The notes under the pieces are model-generated. The model did no database searches. It saw nothing but the letters and a program-made list of their open reading frames with translations, and had not been told where the DNA came from. A program made the translations under genes and the position numbers. Of a DNA stretch of 64,000 nucleotides, positions 1-9,301 are shown piece after piece. How positions within the stretch are numbered: the stretch's first letter is position 1; each line of letters opens with the position of its first letter. Source of the stretch: Streptomyces sp. A2-16 (GTDB lineage: Bacteria > Actinomycetota > Actinomycetes > Streptomycetales > Streptomycetaceae). The stretch covers positions 310,001 through 374,000 of the forward strand of contig NZ_CP063808.1 in NCBI RefSeq assembly GCF_018128905.1, written 5' to 3'.

Positions 1-341
1 CGGGGGCCCACCGGGCCGGCGGGGGCCGAGCCCGCGCGGTAGGTGCCGCCCTGGTTGTAGGGGTCCTCATCGACCGAGAACGCCTGGGTGTGGCCCGGGT
101 TGTTCGCCGCGTACGGGTCATGGCCGCCCTGCGGATGCGGGGCGCCGCTGCCGTCGCCGAAGTACTCCGGCTCGTCGTAGCCGCCACCGCCGCCCTGGGT
201 CCACTGACCCGGGTGGGGCTGCGGCGCGGGGGGATAGCCGTACGGCTGTCCCTGGGGCGCCTGCTGCCCGTACGGAGGTTGTTGCGGTCGCGTGTGAGGA
301 GCGCCGTTGTCCCGGCCGCGTCCGATCCTGAATCCAGCCAC
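1..341 (-). CDS. Pro/Gln/Gly/Tyr-rich protein, N-terminal part only
   Basis: The gene runs off the left edge, so only about 113 N-terminal residues are visible. I start it at the GTG at 339-341, giving VAGFRIGRGRDN and then a low-complexity stretch rich in Pro, Gln, Gly and Tyr with PYGQQ and QPYGYPP patches. It continues with an acidic, Tyr-rich part (YDEPEYFGDG, FSVDEDPYNQGG). This composition is typical of a disordered N-terminal extension of a Streptomyces membrane or envelope protein. No catalytic domain is reached and I do not recognise the family. The frame is open to the window edge and its codon use is strongly Streptomyces-like, which supports a real gene. Confidence 0.55.
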   Translation of the reverse strand, partial: MAGFRIGRGRDNGAPHTRPQQPPYGQQAPQGQPYGYPPAPQPHPGQWTQGGGGGYDEPEYFGDGSGAPHPQGGHDPYAANNPGHTQAFSVDEDPYNQGGTYRAGSAPAGPVGP

Positions 342-458
342 GTCTTCGAACGTACCTGGTCCCGGAGGACGGTGTGCGCGGCCCGGCGTCCCGGGGACGG
401 CTTTGCTGCCGAGCTGTGACATCCCTTAAGGGAGTTCTCAGCCGTCCCCTACGGGGCT

Positions 459-657
459 GCCGCACCGGGGATGCGGGGCTCGCGCACCGGGGATGCGGGG
501 CTCGCCACCGGGGATGCGGGACTGCCACACCGAGGTTGCGCGGCTCCCGCGCCCACGTTGCGCCGCTCCCGTACCAGGGGTGCGCGGCTCCAGCACCCGG
601 GGTGGTACGGGACCCGCCACCCGGGGTACGGGACCCCGCATCCCGGGTACGGGGCTC
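459..657. repeat. Degenerate 21-23 bp tandem repeats, about nine units
   Basis: The stretch 342-678 has no convincing gene. Most of it is about nine head-to-tail units of 21-23 bp resembling CGCACCGGGGATGCGGGGCTC. The first three are nearly identical and later ones diverge. The array ends just past the 3' end of the FG-GAP gene remnant. Read on the minus strand it gives Pro/Arg/Gly-rich open frames with a 7-residue period, which are by-products of the repeat. Confidence 0.8.
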
Positions 658-678
658 CCCACCCCGCCACCCGCCACC

Positions 679-1014
679 TCAGTCAGCCAGCGCCCCGCCG
701 AAGAACGCGCGGTTGCCCAGGCCCAGGCCGTTCACGGGCAGCGTGGTCGAGCCCGTGCCCGTCGGGCCGGAGGCGGTGCCGGGGAAGAGGTGCAGGCGGC
801 CGATGTCCGGTGCGGAGACGACGAGTTCGGCGCGGCCGTCCCGGTTGTAGTCGCGCAGCAGGGCCGAGGTGCCGAACCAGGAGTCGCCCTCGACGGCCGG
901 GCGCTGGAAGCCGGGCGTGGTGTAGTCGGTCTGGCGGGAGTTGGTGCCGGTGAGACCGGACCGTCCGCCGCGCAGGACGGTGACCGCGCCGGCGCGCCAG
1001 AACTTGCTGCCGAG
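679..1014 (-). pseudogene. Detached 3' part of the FG-GAP lipoprotein gene
   Basis: This open stretch on the minus strand has no start of its own. It reads KFWRAGAVTVLRGG, then a block with DYNRDGRAELVVSAPD (a canonical FG-GAP calcium-loop repeat) and ends GNRAFFGGALAD-stop at 679-681. It is the natural C-terminal end of the protein encoded at 1076-2374. Deleting the 73 bp at 1015-1087 rejoins the two parts in one frame as AFLGSKFWRAG. The residues and the frame arithmetic are seen directly. That the interruption is recent and disabling is inference. Confidence 0.75.
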
Positions 1015-1087
1015 CGTCTTGGGTTGTACGGGAGTTCGCGCCCGCCCGTGATGTCAGGAACCGAGACCCGTGGTGTCAGGAACCGAG
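1015..1087. repeat. 73-bp insertion with two 22-bp direct repeats
   Basis: This segment interrupts the FG-GAP gene. It is bounded by the 5-bp direct repeat CCGAG (1010-1014 and 1083-1087). It holds two copies, 22 bp apart, of TGRTGTCAGGAACCGAGA (1049-1066 and 1071-1088). There is also an imperfect inverted repeat between 1022 and 1062 (GGTT...ACGGG...CCCGT...AACC). The insertion brings in a stop codon and shifts the frame by one. It could be a tiny transposition relic or a local slippage product. Confidence 0.65.
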
Positions 1088-2374
1088 AAACGCCGACGTG
1101 GAGAACGTCACGGCGGGCTCGGGGCTCAGAAGCCCCTTCTTGGCCCCGGAGAACACGGCCACGGTGTCCTTCGTCTCGCTCCGGTACGTCCGCACCGCCA
1201 GGTCCGCCCGGCCGTCGCCGTCGAAGTCGCCGACCGCGACGACCCGGGTGGTGCCGGTGGCGGGGGGTTCGACGGTGACCGTCGCCCTGGTGGACGGACC
1301 TGTCGTACGGCCCTCGAAGACGCGCAGGCGCGAGCCGCTGGAGACCAGTTCGCTCAGGCCGTCGCCGTCGAAGTCGGCGGAGTCCAGGACCGAGCCGGGG
1401 GAGGCCAGGGAGCCCTTCGTCGCGGTGGGGAGGTCGTAGCGCAGTGACGTTCCGCCCATGGCGCCGACGGCCGCGTCCAGGGTCTTGCCGCGGCCGAAGG
1501 AGCCGAGGGCCACGTCGATCCCGGACGGCAGGACGGCCCCGGTGCGGGTCGGGCCCGCCGGACCGCCGAGGACCACGGCCGCGGGGCCGGTGCCCTGTGT
1601 CGTACGGACGATGAGGTCGTCGTAGCCGTCGCGGTCGACGTCGGCCGCCGGGCCCGTGGGGACCTCGCCGGGCGAGGTGATCGGGGCGCCGGCCTTGCGC
1701 GGGGCGCCCTTGCGGGTGAACGGACCGCGCAGGTAGGTGAGATGGCCGCCGGTGGCGTGCAGGACCAGGTCCTTCGCGCCGTCGCCGTCGAAGTTGCCGC
1801 AGACCGGCTGGTCGGGCCAGTCGTTGCCGACGCGGGCGGCGGCCGGGACGGTGAGGTGGACGGCCTTGCCGGTGAGGCCGGTAGGGGAGCCGAAGAGGAT
1901 CTGGAGCGGGACCGGGGGACGGCCCTGGCCGTCGTAGGGCGGGTCGGTGGAGACGACGAGGTCCGTGAAGCCGTCCTTGTCCAGGTCGCAGGAGGCCTCC
2001 GCGTCGAACACGGCCGGGAGTTGGCCGTCGGTGGCCGCGCCCTGTCCGCGCGGGGTGATCAACTGCCGTGTGCCCGGGACGAGTCCGCGTTCGCTGCCGT
2101 AGACGATGCCGATGCCGGCGTCGTCGGCGTGGGCCTGCTTCTTGACCAGGTCGCCCAGGACGAGGTCGCGGTGGCCGTCGCCGTTGAAGTCGTCCGCCGT
2201 TCTGCTGCCCTTGCCCTTCGGGACGGGGAGCCTGGCCGGTGCGTCGGCGATCCGTACGGGGGTGGGGTCCGTGGAACCGGTGTGCTGGGTGGGGCCGCAG
2301 GCGGCCAGGAGGAGGGCGGCGGTGACGGCCGCGAGGGCGGTGCGCAGGGTGCCGCCCGGGGGTGTCGTGCCCAT
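1076..2374 (-). CDS. FG-GAP/VCBS-repeat lipoprotein, C-terminally truncated
   Basis: The product is a predicted exported lipoprotein with an integrin-alpha-like beta-propeller. The signal peptide starts at the ATG at 2374, which has GGAGAG five to six bases upstream, and ends in the lipobox LLAAC at Cys26. After it come repeated Asp-rich calcium loops such as DFNGDGHRDLVLGD, DLDKDGFTDLVVS, DVDRDGYDDLIV and DFDGDGRADLAV. The reading frame now stops after STSAFLGS because a 73-bp insertion adds a stop codon. The last propeller part is left out of frame downstream at 679-1014. Such proteins are usually secreted or surface binders or carry enzymatic partners; no substrate can be inferred. The shortened protein may still fold, or the gene may be decaying. 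Confidence 0.8.
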   Translation of the reverse strand: MGTTPPGGTLRTALAAVTAALLLAACGPTQHTGSTDPTPVRIADAPARLPVPKGKGSRTADDFNGDGHRDLVLGDLVKKQAHADDAGIGIVYGSERGLVPGTRQLITPRGQGAATDGQLPAVFDAEASCDLDKDGFTDLVVSTDPPYDGQGRPPVPLQILFGSPTGLTGKAVHLTVPAAARVGNDWPDQPVCGNFDGDGAKDLVLHATGGHLTYLRGPFTRKGAPRKAGAPITSPGEVPTGPAADVDRDGYDDLIVRTTQGTGPAAVVLGGPAGPTRTGAVLPSGIDVALGSFGRGKTLDAAVGAMGGTSLRYDLPTATKGSLASPGSVLDSADFDGDGLSELVSSGSRLRVFEGRTTGPSTRATVTVEPPATGTTRVVAVGDFDGDGRADLAVRTYRSETKDTVAVFSGAKKGLLSPEPAVTFSTSAFLGS

Positions 2375-2497
2375 CACGTCTCTCCGCACGATCCGCACAC
2401 GCACCGCTCACCTCGTCAGCATCATCGACAACGACCCCGGCAATGATGCACGTGTTCGACAGACGGCGACAGCCCCGTACGACCCTGGAGTCACGTG

Positions 2498-2989
2498 GTG
2501 GAGGCGGACGAGGTGTTGCACGTCCTGGACCTGCTGCGGCGGGCCGGGACGGAGGTCTGGGTCGGGGGCGGGTGGGGGATCGACGCACTGGTGGGCGAGC
2601 GGACCCGGGACCATCGCGACCTGGACCTGATGCACCGGCGGGAGCAGGAGCCCGCCGTGCCGGCGGCCCTGGCCGGCGCGGGTTTCACGGAGAGCCTCGA
2701 CCTGCGGCCGGTGCGGTTCGTGGTCACCGCGCCCGGCGGCCGGGAGATCGATCTGCACCCGCTGGTCTTCGCCGGGGACGGTTCCGCCGCGCAGGCGTCC
2801 GGGGAGCCGGAACGGCCCCTCCGGTATCCGGCCTCCTGTTTCGTGACCGGGATCATCGGCGGGACGGTCGTCCCGTGTCTCTCCGCCGCACAGCAGGTCC
2901 GCTTCCACCAGGGGTACGAGCCGACGGAGCGCGACCGGCACGACATGGCTCTGCTGCGGCGCGTGTTCGGGATCGCCACCCACTTCTGA
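2498..2989 (+). CDS. Nucleotidyltransferase of the aminoglycoside/lincosamide (ANT/Lin) type
   Basis: A protein of about 163 residues resembles small antibiotic nucleotidyltransferases such as LinA and ANT(2''). The N-terminal motif GGGWGIDALVGE followed by DHRDLDLM supplies the nucleotide-binding glycines and the paired catalytic aspartates. I prefer the GTG at 2498 because GGAG lies 7 nt upstream; the GTG at 2495 is too close to it. Members transfer AMP or another nucleotide to a hydroxyl of an aminoglycoside or lincosamide, but chromosomal Streptomyces homologues often have unknown substrates, so resistance is only a possibility. The gene is convergent with the Fe-S oxidoreductase. Its last codons and stop lie in a tandem repeat. 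Confidence 0.75.
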   Translation: MEADEVLHVLDLLRRAGTEVWVGGGWGIDALVGERTRDHRDLDLMHRREQEPAVPAALAGAGFTESLDLRPVRFVVTAPGGREIDLHPLVFAGDGSAAQASGEPERPLRYPASCFVTGIIGGTVVPCLSAAQQVRFHQGYEPTERDRHDMALLRRVFGIATHF

Positions 2990-3057
2990 ACGCCGCCCAC
3001 TTCTGAACGCCGCCCACTTCTGACGCCACCCACTTCTGGGCGCCGCCCACTTCCGAA
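2974..3057. repeat. Five 16-17 bp tandem units covering a stop codon
   Basis: Five units close to CGCCGCCCACTTCTGAA start at 2974, 2991, 3008, 3024 and 3041. The first unit contains the last codons (Thr-His-Phe) and the TGA stop of the nucleotidyltransferase gene. The next copies repeat the same ACCCACTTCTGA text after the gene has ended. Confidence 0.9.
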
Positions 3058-3074
3058 GCGGAGCCGGACGGACG

Positions 3075-3112
3075 ACGGCGCCCCCGGGCCCGGCAGGACC
3101 TGGGGGCGCCGT
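3075..3112. terminator. Bidirectional hairpin between convergent genes
   Basis: A perfect 11-bp inverted repeat, ACGGCGCCCCC (3075-3085) and its complement (3102-3112), encloses a 16-nt loop. It lies between the convergent nucleotidyltransferase and Fe-S oxidoreductase genes. There is no T-tract, which is usual for Streptomyces terminators. Confidence 0.65.
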
Positions 3113-3146
3113 GAACAGCACCGTCGTAACCGTTACTTCACCGGCG

Positions 3147-5429
3147 TCACTTCACCGGCTCCGGCTCCGGCTCGCTCTCCGTCTCCGCCGTGTCCTGCGG
3201 GTCGACCGGAGTCTTGACGGACTCCAGCAGGAGCTGGGCGACGTCGACGACCTGGATGGACTCCTTCGCCTTGCCGTCGTTCTTCTTGCCGTTGACCGAG
3301 TCGGTCAGCATGACGAGGCAGAAGGGGCAGGCCGTGGAGACGATGTCCGGGTTCAGCGAAAGGGCCTCGTCGACGCGCTCGTTGTTGATGCGCTTGCCGA
3401 TCCGCTCCTCCATCCACATCCGCGCGCCACCGGCACCGCAGCAGAAGCCGCGCTCCTTGTGGCGGTGCATCTCCTCGTTCCGCAGGCCGGGAACGTTGGC
3501 GATGATCTCGCGCGGGGGCGTGTAGATCTTGTTGTGGCGGCCCAGGTAGCAGGGGTCGTGGTAGGTGATGATGCCCTCGACCGGGGTGACCGGGACCAGC
3601 TTGCCCTCGTCGACGAGGTGCTGGAGCAGCTGGGTGTGGTGGATGACCTCGTAGTCGCCGCCGAGCTGCGGGTACTCGTTGCCGATGGTGTTGAGGCAGT
3701 GGGGGCAGGTCGCGACGATCTTCTTCGCGGACTTCGGCTTGGCGGACTCGGCGACCACCTTGCCGTCGTCGTCCAGCTCCTCGCCGAACGCCATGTTCAG
3801 CGCCATGACGTTCTCCATGCCGAGCTCCTGGAACAGGGGCTCGTTGCCCAGGCGTCGGGCGGAGTCACCGGTGCACTTCTCGTCGCCGCCCATGATCGCG
3901 AACTTGACGCCCGCGATGTGCAGCAGCTCGGCGAAGGCCTTCGTGGTCTTCTTCGCGCGGTCCTCCAGGGCACCCGCGCAGCCCACCCAGTACAGGTACT
4001 CGACCTCGGTGAGGTCCTCGATGTCCTGGCCGACGACCGGGACCTCGAACTCGACCTCCTTGAGCCACTCCAGGCGCTGCTTCTTGGCCAGGCCCCAGGG
4101 GTTGCCCTTCTTCTCCAGGTTCTTGAGCATCGTGCCCGCCTCGGACGGGAACGCGCTCTCGATCATCACCTGGTAGCGGCGCATGTCGACGATGTGGTCG
4201 ACGTGCTCGATGTCCACCGGGCACTGCTCGACACAGGCGCCGCAGGTGGTGCAGGACCACAGGACGTCCGGGTCGATGACGCCGTTCTCCTCGACGGTCC
4301 CGATCAGCGGGCGCTCGGCCTCGGCGAGAGCCGCGGCGGGGACGTCCTTCAGCTGCTCCTCGGACGCCTTCTCCTCGCCCTCCATGGTCTTGCCGCCACC
4401 CGCGAGCAGGTAGGGCGCCTTGGCGTGCGCGTGGTCGCGCAGGGACATGATCAGGAGCTTCGGGGAGAGCGGCTTGCCGGTGTTCCAGGCGGGGCACTGC
4501 GACTGGCAGCGGCCGCACTCGGTGCAGGTGGAGAAGTCGAGCAGGCCCTTCCAGGAGAACTGCTCGACCTGGGAGACACCGAAGACGTCGTCGTCACCGG
4601 GGTCGGTGAAGTCGATCGGCTTGCCGCCGGAGGTCATCGGCTGGAGGCCGCCGAGGGCGGTCCCGCCGGTCGCCTCGCGCTTGAACCAGATGTTCGGGAA
4701 CGCCAGGAAGCGGTGCCAGGCCACACCCATGTTGGTGTTCAGCGAGACCACGATCATCCAGATGAACGAGGTGCTGATCTTGATCATGGCGACCAGGTAG
4801 ATCAGGTTCTGCAGCGCGGAGACGCTGAGTCCCTTGAAGGCCAGGACCAGCGGGTACGAGGCGAAGTACGAGGCGTCGTAGCCGTCCACGTGGTGGATGG
4901 CGCCCTCGAGGCCGCGCAGCACGTAGATCGCGAGGCCGATGGTGAGGATGACGTACTCGACGAAGTACGCCTGGCCCGCCTTGGAGCCCGCGAAGCGGGA
5001 CTTGCGGCCGGGCCGCGAGGGCAGGTTCGACAGGCGGATCGCGATGAGGACGATGATGCCGAGCACCGTCATCACACCGATGAACTCGGTGTACATCTCC
5101 AGCGGCAGCCAGTCGCCGACGACCGGCAGCGTCCAGTCGGCCTCGAAGAGCTGGCCGAAGGCCTGGGCGAGGGTCGGCGGCAGGGTCAGGAAGCCGATGG
5201 CCACGAACCAGTGCGCGAAGCCGACGATGCCCCACCGGTTCATCCGGGTGTGGCCGAGGAACTCCTTCACGAGCGTCACGCTGCGCGCGTAGGGGTTGTC
5301 GGTCCTGCTTCCGGCGGGCACCGGCTGGCCCAGCTTGAAGTACCGGACGAACTGGCCGATGGCGCGCGCGAGCAGTGCCACGCCGACCACGGTCAGTACC
5401 AGCGACACGATGATCGCGGCGAGTTGCAT
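3147..5429 (-). CDS. Membrane Fe-S oxidoreductase, HdrD/GlpC-like with CCG domains
   Basis: The 760-residue protein combines a NarI-like membrane part with a heterodisulfide-reductase-type soluble part. Hydrophobic helices occur at about 5-25, 65-90, 110-132, 155-172 and 205-230. Two 4Fe-4S motifs follow: CTECGRCQSQCP (302-312) and CTTCGACVEQCP (393-404). Then come two cysteine-rich CCG regions, with WVGCAG (481-486) and CPHC (575-578), and DPCYLGR (625-631) with GFCCGAGG (661-668) and a final CPFC. The family moves electrons between the quinone pool or b-type haem and a soluble partner; the physiological donor here is unknown. The tail is Glu/Pro-rich. GAGGAG sits 9 nt before the ATG. The gene is monocistronic and convergent with its left neighbour. 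Confidence 0.88.
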   Translation of the reverse strand: MQLAAIIVSLVLTVVGVALLARAIGQFVRYFKLGQPVPAGSRTDNPYARSVTLVKEFLGHTRMNRWGIVGFAHWFVAIGFLTLPPTLAQAFGQLFEADWTLPVVGDWLPLEMYTEFIGVMTVLGIIVLIAIRLSNLPSRPGRKSRFAGSKAGQAYFVEYVILTIGLAIYVLRGLEGAIHHVDGYDASYFASYPLVLAFKGLSVSALQNLIYLVAMIKISTSFIWMIVVSLNTNMGVAWHRFLAFPNIWFKREATGGTALGGLQPMTSGGKPIDFTDPGDDDVFGVSQVEQFSWKGLLDFSTCTECGRCQSQCPAWNTGKPLSPKLLIMSLRDHAHAKAPYLLAGGGKTMEGEEKASEEQLKDVPAAALAEAERPLIGTVEENGVIDPDVLWSCTTCGACVEQCPVDIEHVDHIVDMRRYQVMIESAFPSEAGTMLKNLEKKGNPWGLAKKQRLEWLKEVEFEVPVVGQDIEDLTEVEYLYWVGCAGALEDRAKKTTKAFAELLHIAGVKFAIMGGDEKCTGDSARRLGNEPLFQELGMENVMALNMAFGEELDDDGKVVAESAKPKSAKKIVATCPHCLNTIGNEYPQLGGDYEVIHHTQLLQHLVDEGKLVPVTPVEGIITYHDPCYLGRHNKIYTPPREIIANVPGLRNEEMHRHKERGFCCGAGGARMWMEERIGKRINNERVDEALSLNPDIVSTACPFCLVMLTDSVNGKKNDGKAKESIQVVDVAQLLLESVKTPVDPQDTAETESEPEPEPVK

Positions 5430-5644
5430 TTCGGGGCTCCTCGGGCCTGCGAGGGGTCTACGCGAGATCCGTGAGAAGGGATCTCGTCATTACTAAGCGG
5501 TAACTTATGCAGTCCGTCTGAGACTACCCCCATCCTCCGCCGCACTGTAGCCGGGCACGGGGTGATCTGAATCGCTGAGGGTTACCTTAAAACCCGATCG
5601 TGTTATTCGTGCTGAATTGGTACATACGGCGCTAATTTGGGCTT

Positions 5645-6664
5645 GTGCTCTACGGGATCCTCGCCGCCACCTCCGCCCTGCTCCTCGCCGCCGTGCTCAC
5701 CGCCCTGCTGCGGATGCCCGCCCTGCGCCTCGGCATCGTCGACCGGCGATGGCGGCGGCCCATGCCGCTGTCCGGCGGGGCGGCGGTGGTGGCCGCCACC
5801 TGCGGGGTGGCCCTGGTCGGGGACTGGCGGGGTGTCGTCCCGCTCGGGCCCGAGGCCGGCCGGCTGCTCGTCGCCGCGGCCGGCGTGGCCCTGCTCGGGC
5901 TCGTCGCCGACGTGCGTCGGGTCAAGGCCCGGTTCCTCGTGGGCGGTACGGCCGTGGCGGCGGCGTGTGTCGTGCCGTACGAGGAGACGGGGGTGCTCGC
6001 CGGGATCCTCGCGGTCGGCTGGATCGTCTTCGTCGCCCTCGGCTTCAAGGCGCTGGACCACGCCGACGGGCTCGCCGGGACGGTCGGGGTCGTCACCGCC
6101 TTCGGGGCGGCGGCCTGCGCGGCGGCGGAGGTGATGGACGGGCTCGCCGTACTGCTGAGCGTGCTGGCCGCCGCGCTGACCGGGTTCCTGATGCACAACT
6201 GGCATCCCGCGCGCGTGGGGCTCGGCTCCTGCGGGGCGCTGTTCACCGGCTTCGTGCTCGCGGCCGCGGCCGTGACGACCCGCGCGGGGCGGGAACTCGG
6301 CTCCGGCGCGGGGGTGTTGTTCGCGCTGACGGCGCTGGTGGCCGCCGACGTCGTCCTCGTCGTCCTGGCCCGGCGGCTGTCCGGGCGGCCGCTGCTGAGG
6401 GCCGCGCCCGACCATCTCGCGCACCGGCTGCGGCGGCTCGGGCTCACGGTGCAGGGGGCGTCCGTCGTCCTGGGTGTCGGGGCCTTCGCCGGGGTACTCG
6501 TCGCAGTCCTCGTGCATCTGGGCTGGATCGCCGCGACCGGGGCCCTGTGGGTCGCCGCGGGCGCCCTGATCGTCGTGCTCGCACTGCTTCGCATCAGGCC
6601 CAGCAATGCTCCGCGTCCGGTATCGACGCAGGTCAGAGCCCAGTTGCGTGTAAGGAACGGATAA
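5645..6664 (+). CDS. MraY/WecA-family membrane protein with altered active site
   Basis: A 339-residue polytopic protein of the polyprenyl-phosphate phosphosugar-1-phosphate transferase family. Family landmarks are recognisable: RRPMPLSGG (37-45), a DD-type motif, DGLAG (141-145), NWHPARVGLGSCG (185-197) and DHLAHRL (256-262). Key acidic residues differ from the usual pattern. The first Asp of the DD pair is Ala (LVADV, 87-90), and the Asp of the MGDxGS motif is Ser (LGSCG). In active enzymes these residues bind Mg and substrate, so this copy may be inactive, have other chemistry, or act as a scaffold. The start is GTG 5645, with TAATTT six bases upstream, which suggests a leaderless transcript. 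It lies directly upstream of the dnaK control region, in the same direction. Confidence 0.7.
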   Translation: MLYGILAATSALLLAAVLTALLRMPALRLGIVDRRWRRPMPLSGGAAVVAATCGVALVGDWRGVVPLGPEAGRLLVAAAGVALLGLVADVRRVKARFLVGGTAVAAACVVPYEETGVLAGILAVGWIVFVALGFKALDHADGLAGTVGVVTAFGAAACAAAEVMDGLAVLLSVLAAALTGFLMHNWHPARVGLGSCGALFTGFVLAAAAVTTRAGRELGSGAGVLFALTALVAADVVLVVLARRLSGRPLLRAAPDHLAHRLRRLGLTVQGASVVLGVGAFAGVLVAVLVHLGWIAATGALWVAAGALIVVLALLRIRPSNAPRPVSTQVRAQLRVRNG

Positions 6665-6666
6665 GA

Positions 6667-6687
6667 GTTGAGCCCGCACGACTCAGG
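6667..6687 (+). promoter_or_regulatory. Degenerate second HAIR operator upstream of dnaK
   Basis: GTTGAGC, seven bases, ACTCAGG has the exact geometry of the HspR inverted repeat (CTTGAGT-N7-ACTCAAG). The left arm has two mismatches and the right arm one. It lies 32 bp upstream of the consensus site. Streptomyces dnaK promoters are known to carry more than one HAIR. Confidence 0.6.
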
Positions 6688-6691
6688 TCTG

Positions 6692-6720
6692 TTGACCGAG
6701 CCGGACGTGTCGTGCACACT
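6692..6720 (+). promoter_or_regulatory. Candidate dnaK promoter
   Basis: TTGACC (6692-6697) and CACACT (6715-6720) are 17 bp apart and fit a vegetative sigma-factor promoter. The -10 box touches the consensus HAIR, so bound HspR would block RNA polymerase. The transcription start is inferred. Confidence 0.55.
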
Positions 6721-6739
6721 TGAGTCCGTTCCACTCAAG
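6719..6739 (+). promoter_or_regulatory. HAIR operator (HspR site) of the dnaK operon
   Basis: This is a perfect match to the HspR-associated inverted repeat: CTTGAGT (6719-6725), seven bases, ACTCAAG (6733-6739). It lies just before the dnaK Shine-Dalgarno sequence. HspR with DnaK as co-repressor is known to bind such sites and release them on heat shock. Confidence 0.95.
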
Positions 6740-6758
6740 TCAGCTGGAGGAATCAACC

Positions 6759-8599
<1,841 letters not shown>

Positions 8600-8603
<4 letters not shown>

Positions 8604-9256
8604 CGGAGGAGACCCCGGGCTTCGACGAGAAGCCCGACGTCCCCTCCGGCGCCACCCCCGACGACGCCGAGCCGAAGGCCGCCGCCCCCTCTTCGGAGGC
8701 GGGGGCGGCCCCGGCCGGGGACGCAACAGCGCAGATCGCCGGCCTGACGGCCCAGCTGGACCAGTCGCGCAAGGCGCTCGAGGAGCGCACCGCGGACCTC
8801 CAGCGGCTCCAGGCCGAGTTCCAGAACTACCGCCGCCGCGTGGAGCGGGACCGGATCACAGTCAAGGAGATCGCCGTCGCGAACCTCCTGACCGAGCTTC
8901 TGCCCGTGCTCGACGACATCGGCCGCGCGCGGGACCACGGCGAGTTCGTCGGCGGATTCAAGTCCGTCGGTGAGTCGCTGGAGACCGTCGCGGCGAAGAT
9001 GGGTCTGCAGCAGTTCGGCAAGGAGGGCGAGCCCTTCGACCCGACGATCCACGAGGCCCTGATGCACAGCTACGCGCCCGACGTCACCGAGACGACGTGC
9101 GTGGCGATTCTGCAGCCCGGGTATCGCATCGGCGAGCGCACCATCCGCCCCGCGCGGGTGGCCGTGGCCGAGCCGCAGCCGGGCGCGCAGACGGTCAAGG
9201 CCGAGGACGGTTCCGAGGCCGGCGACGACAAGGACAACGGCCCTGAGGAGGGCTGA
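8600..9256 (+). CDS. grpE: Nucleotide exchange factor GrpE
   Basis: A 218-residue GrpE that releases ADP from DnaK. It has an acidic, Ala/Pro-rich N-terminal tail, then a long coiled coil (about 60-110, with [16 protein letters not shown] and [12 protein letters not shown]). The C-terminal beta domain carries the family signature around [24 protein letters not shown] and [20 protein letters not shown]. The GTG start at 8600 overlaps the dnaK TGA by four bases, which implies translational coupling. The tail after VAVAEPQ is acidic and variable, as in other actinobacteria. Confidence 0.98.
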
Positions 9257-9301
9257 GGTCGAAGAGAACCATCGGGACACCGGAAAGGGGGCGCGTCGAG
9301 G

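Noticed and set aside
459..657. CRISPR-like array
   Set aside because: The units are contiguous without unique spacers and are degenerate; there are no cas genes.
3111..5474. Very long open frame on the plus strand, 787 codons
   Set aside because: It lies antisense to the Fe-S oxidoreductase gene, which has conserved motifs. High G/C content keeps the opposite frames open; the translation is low in complexity.
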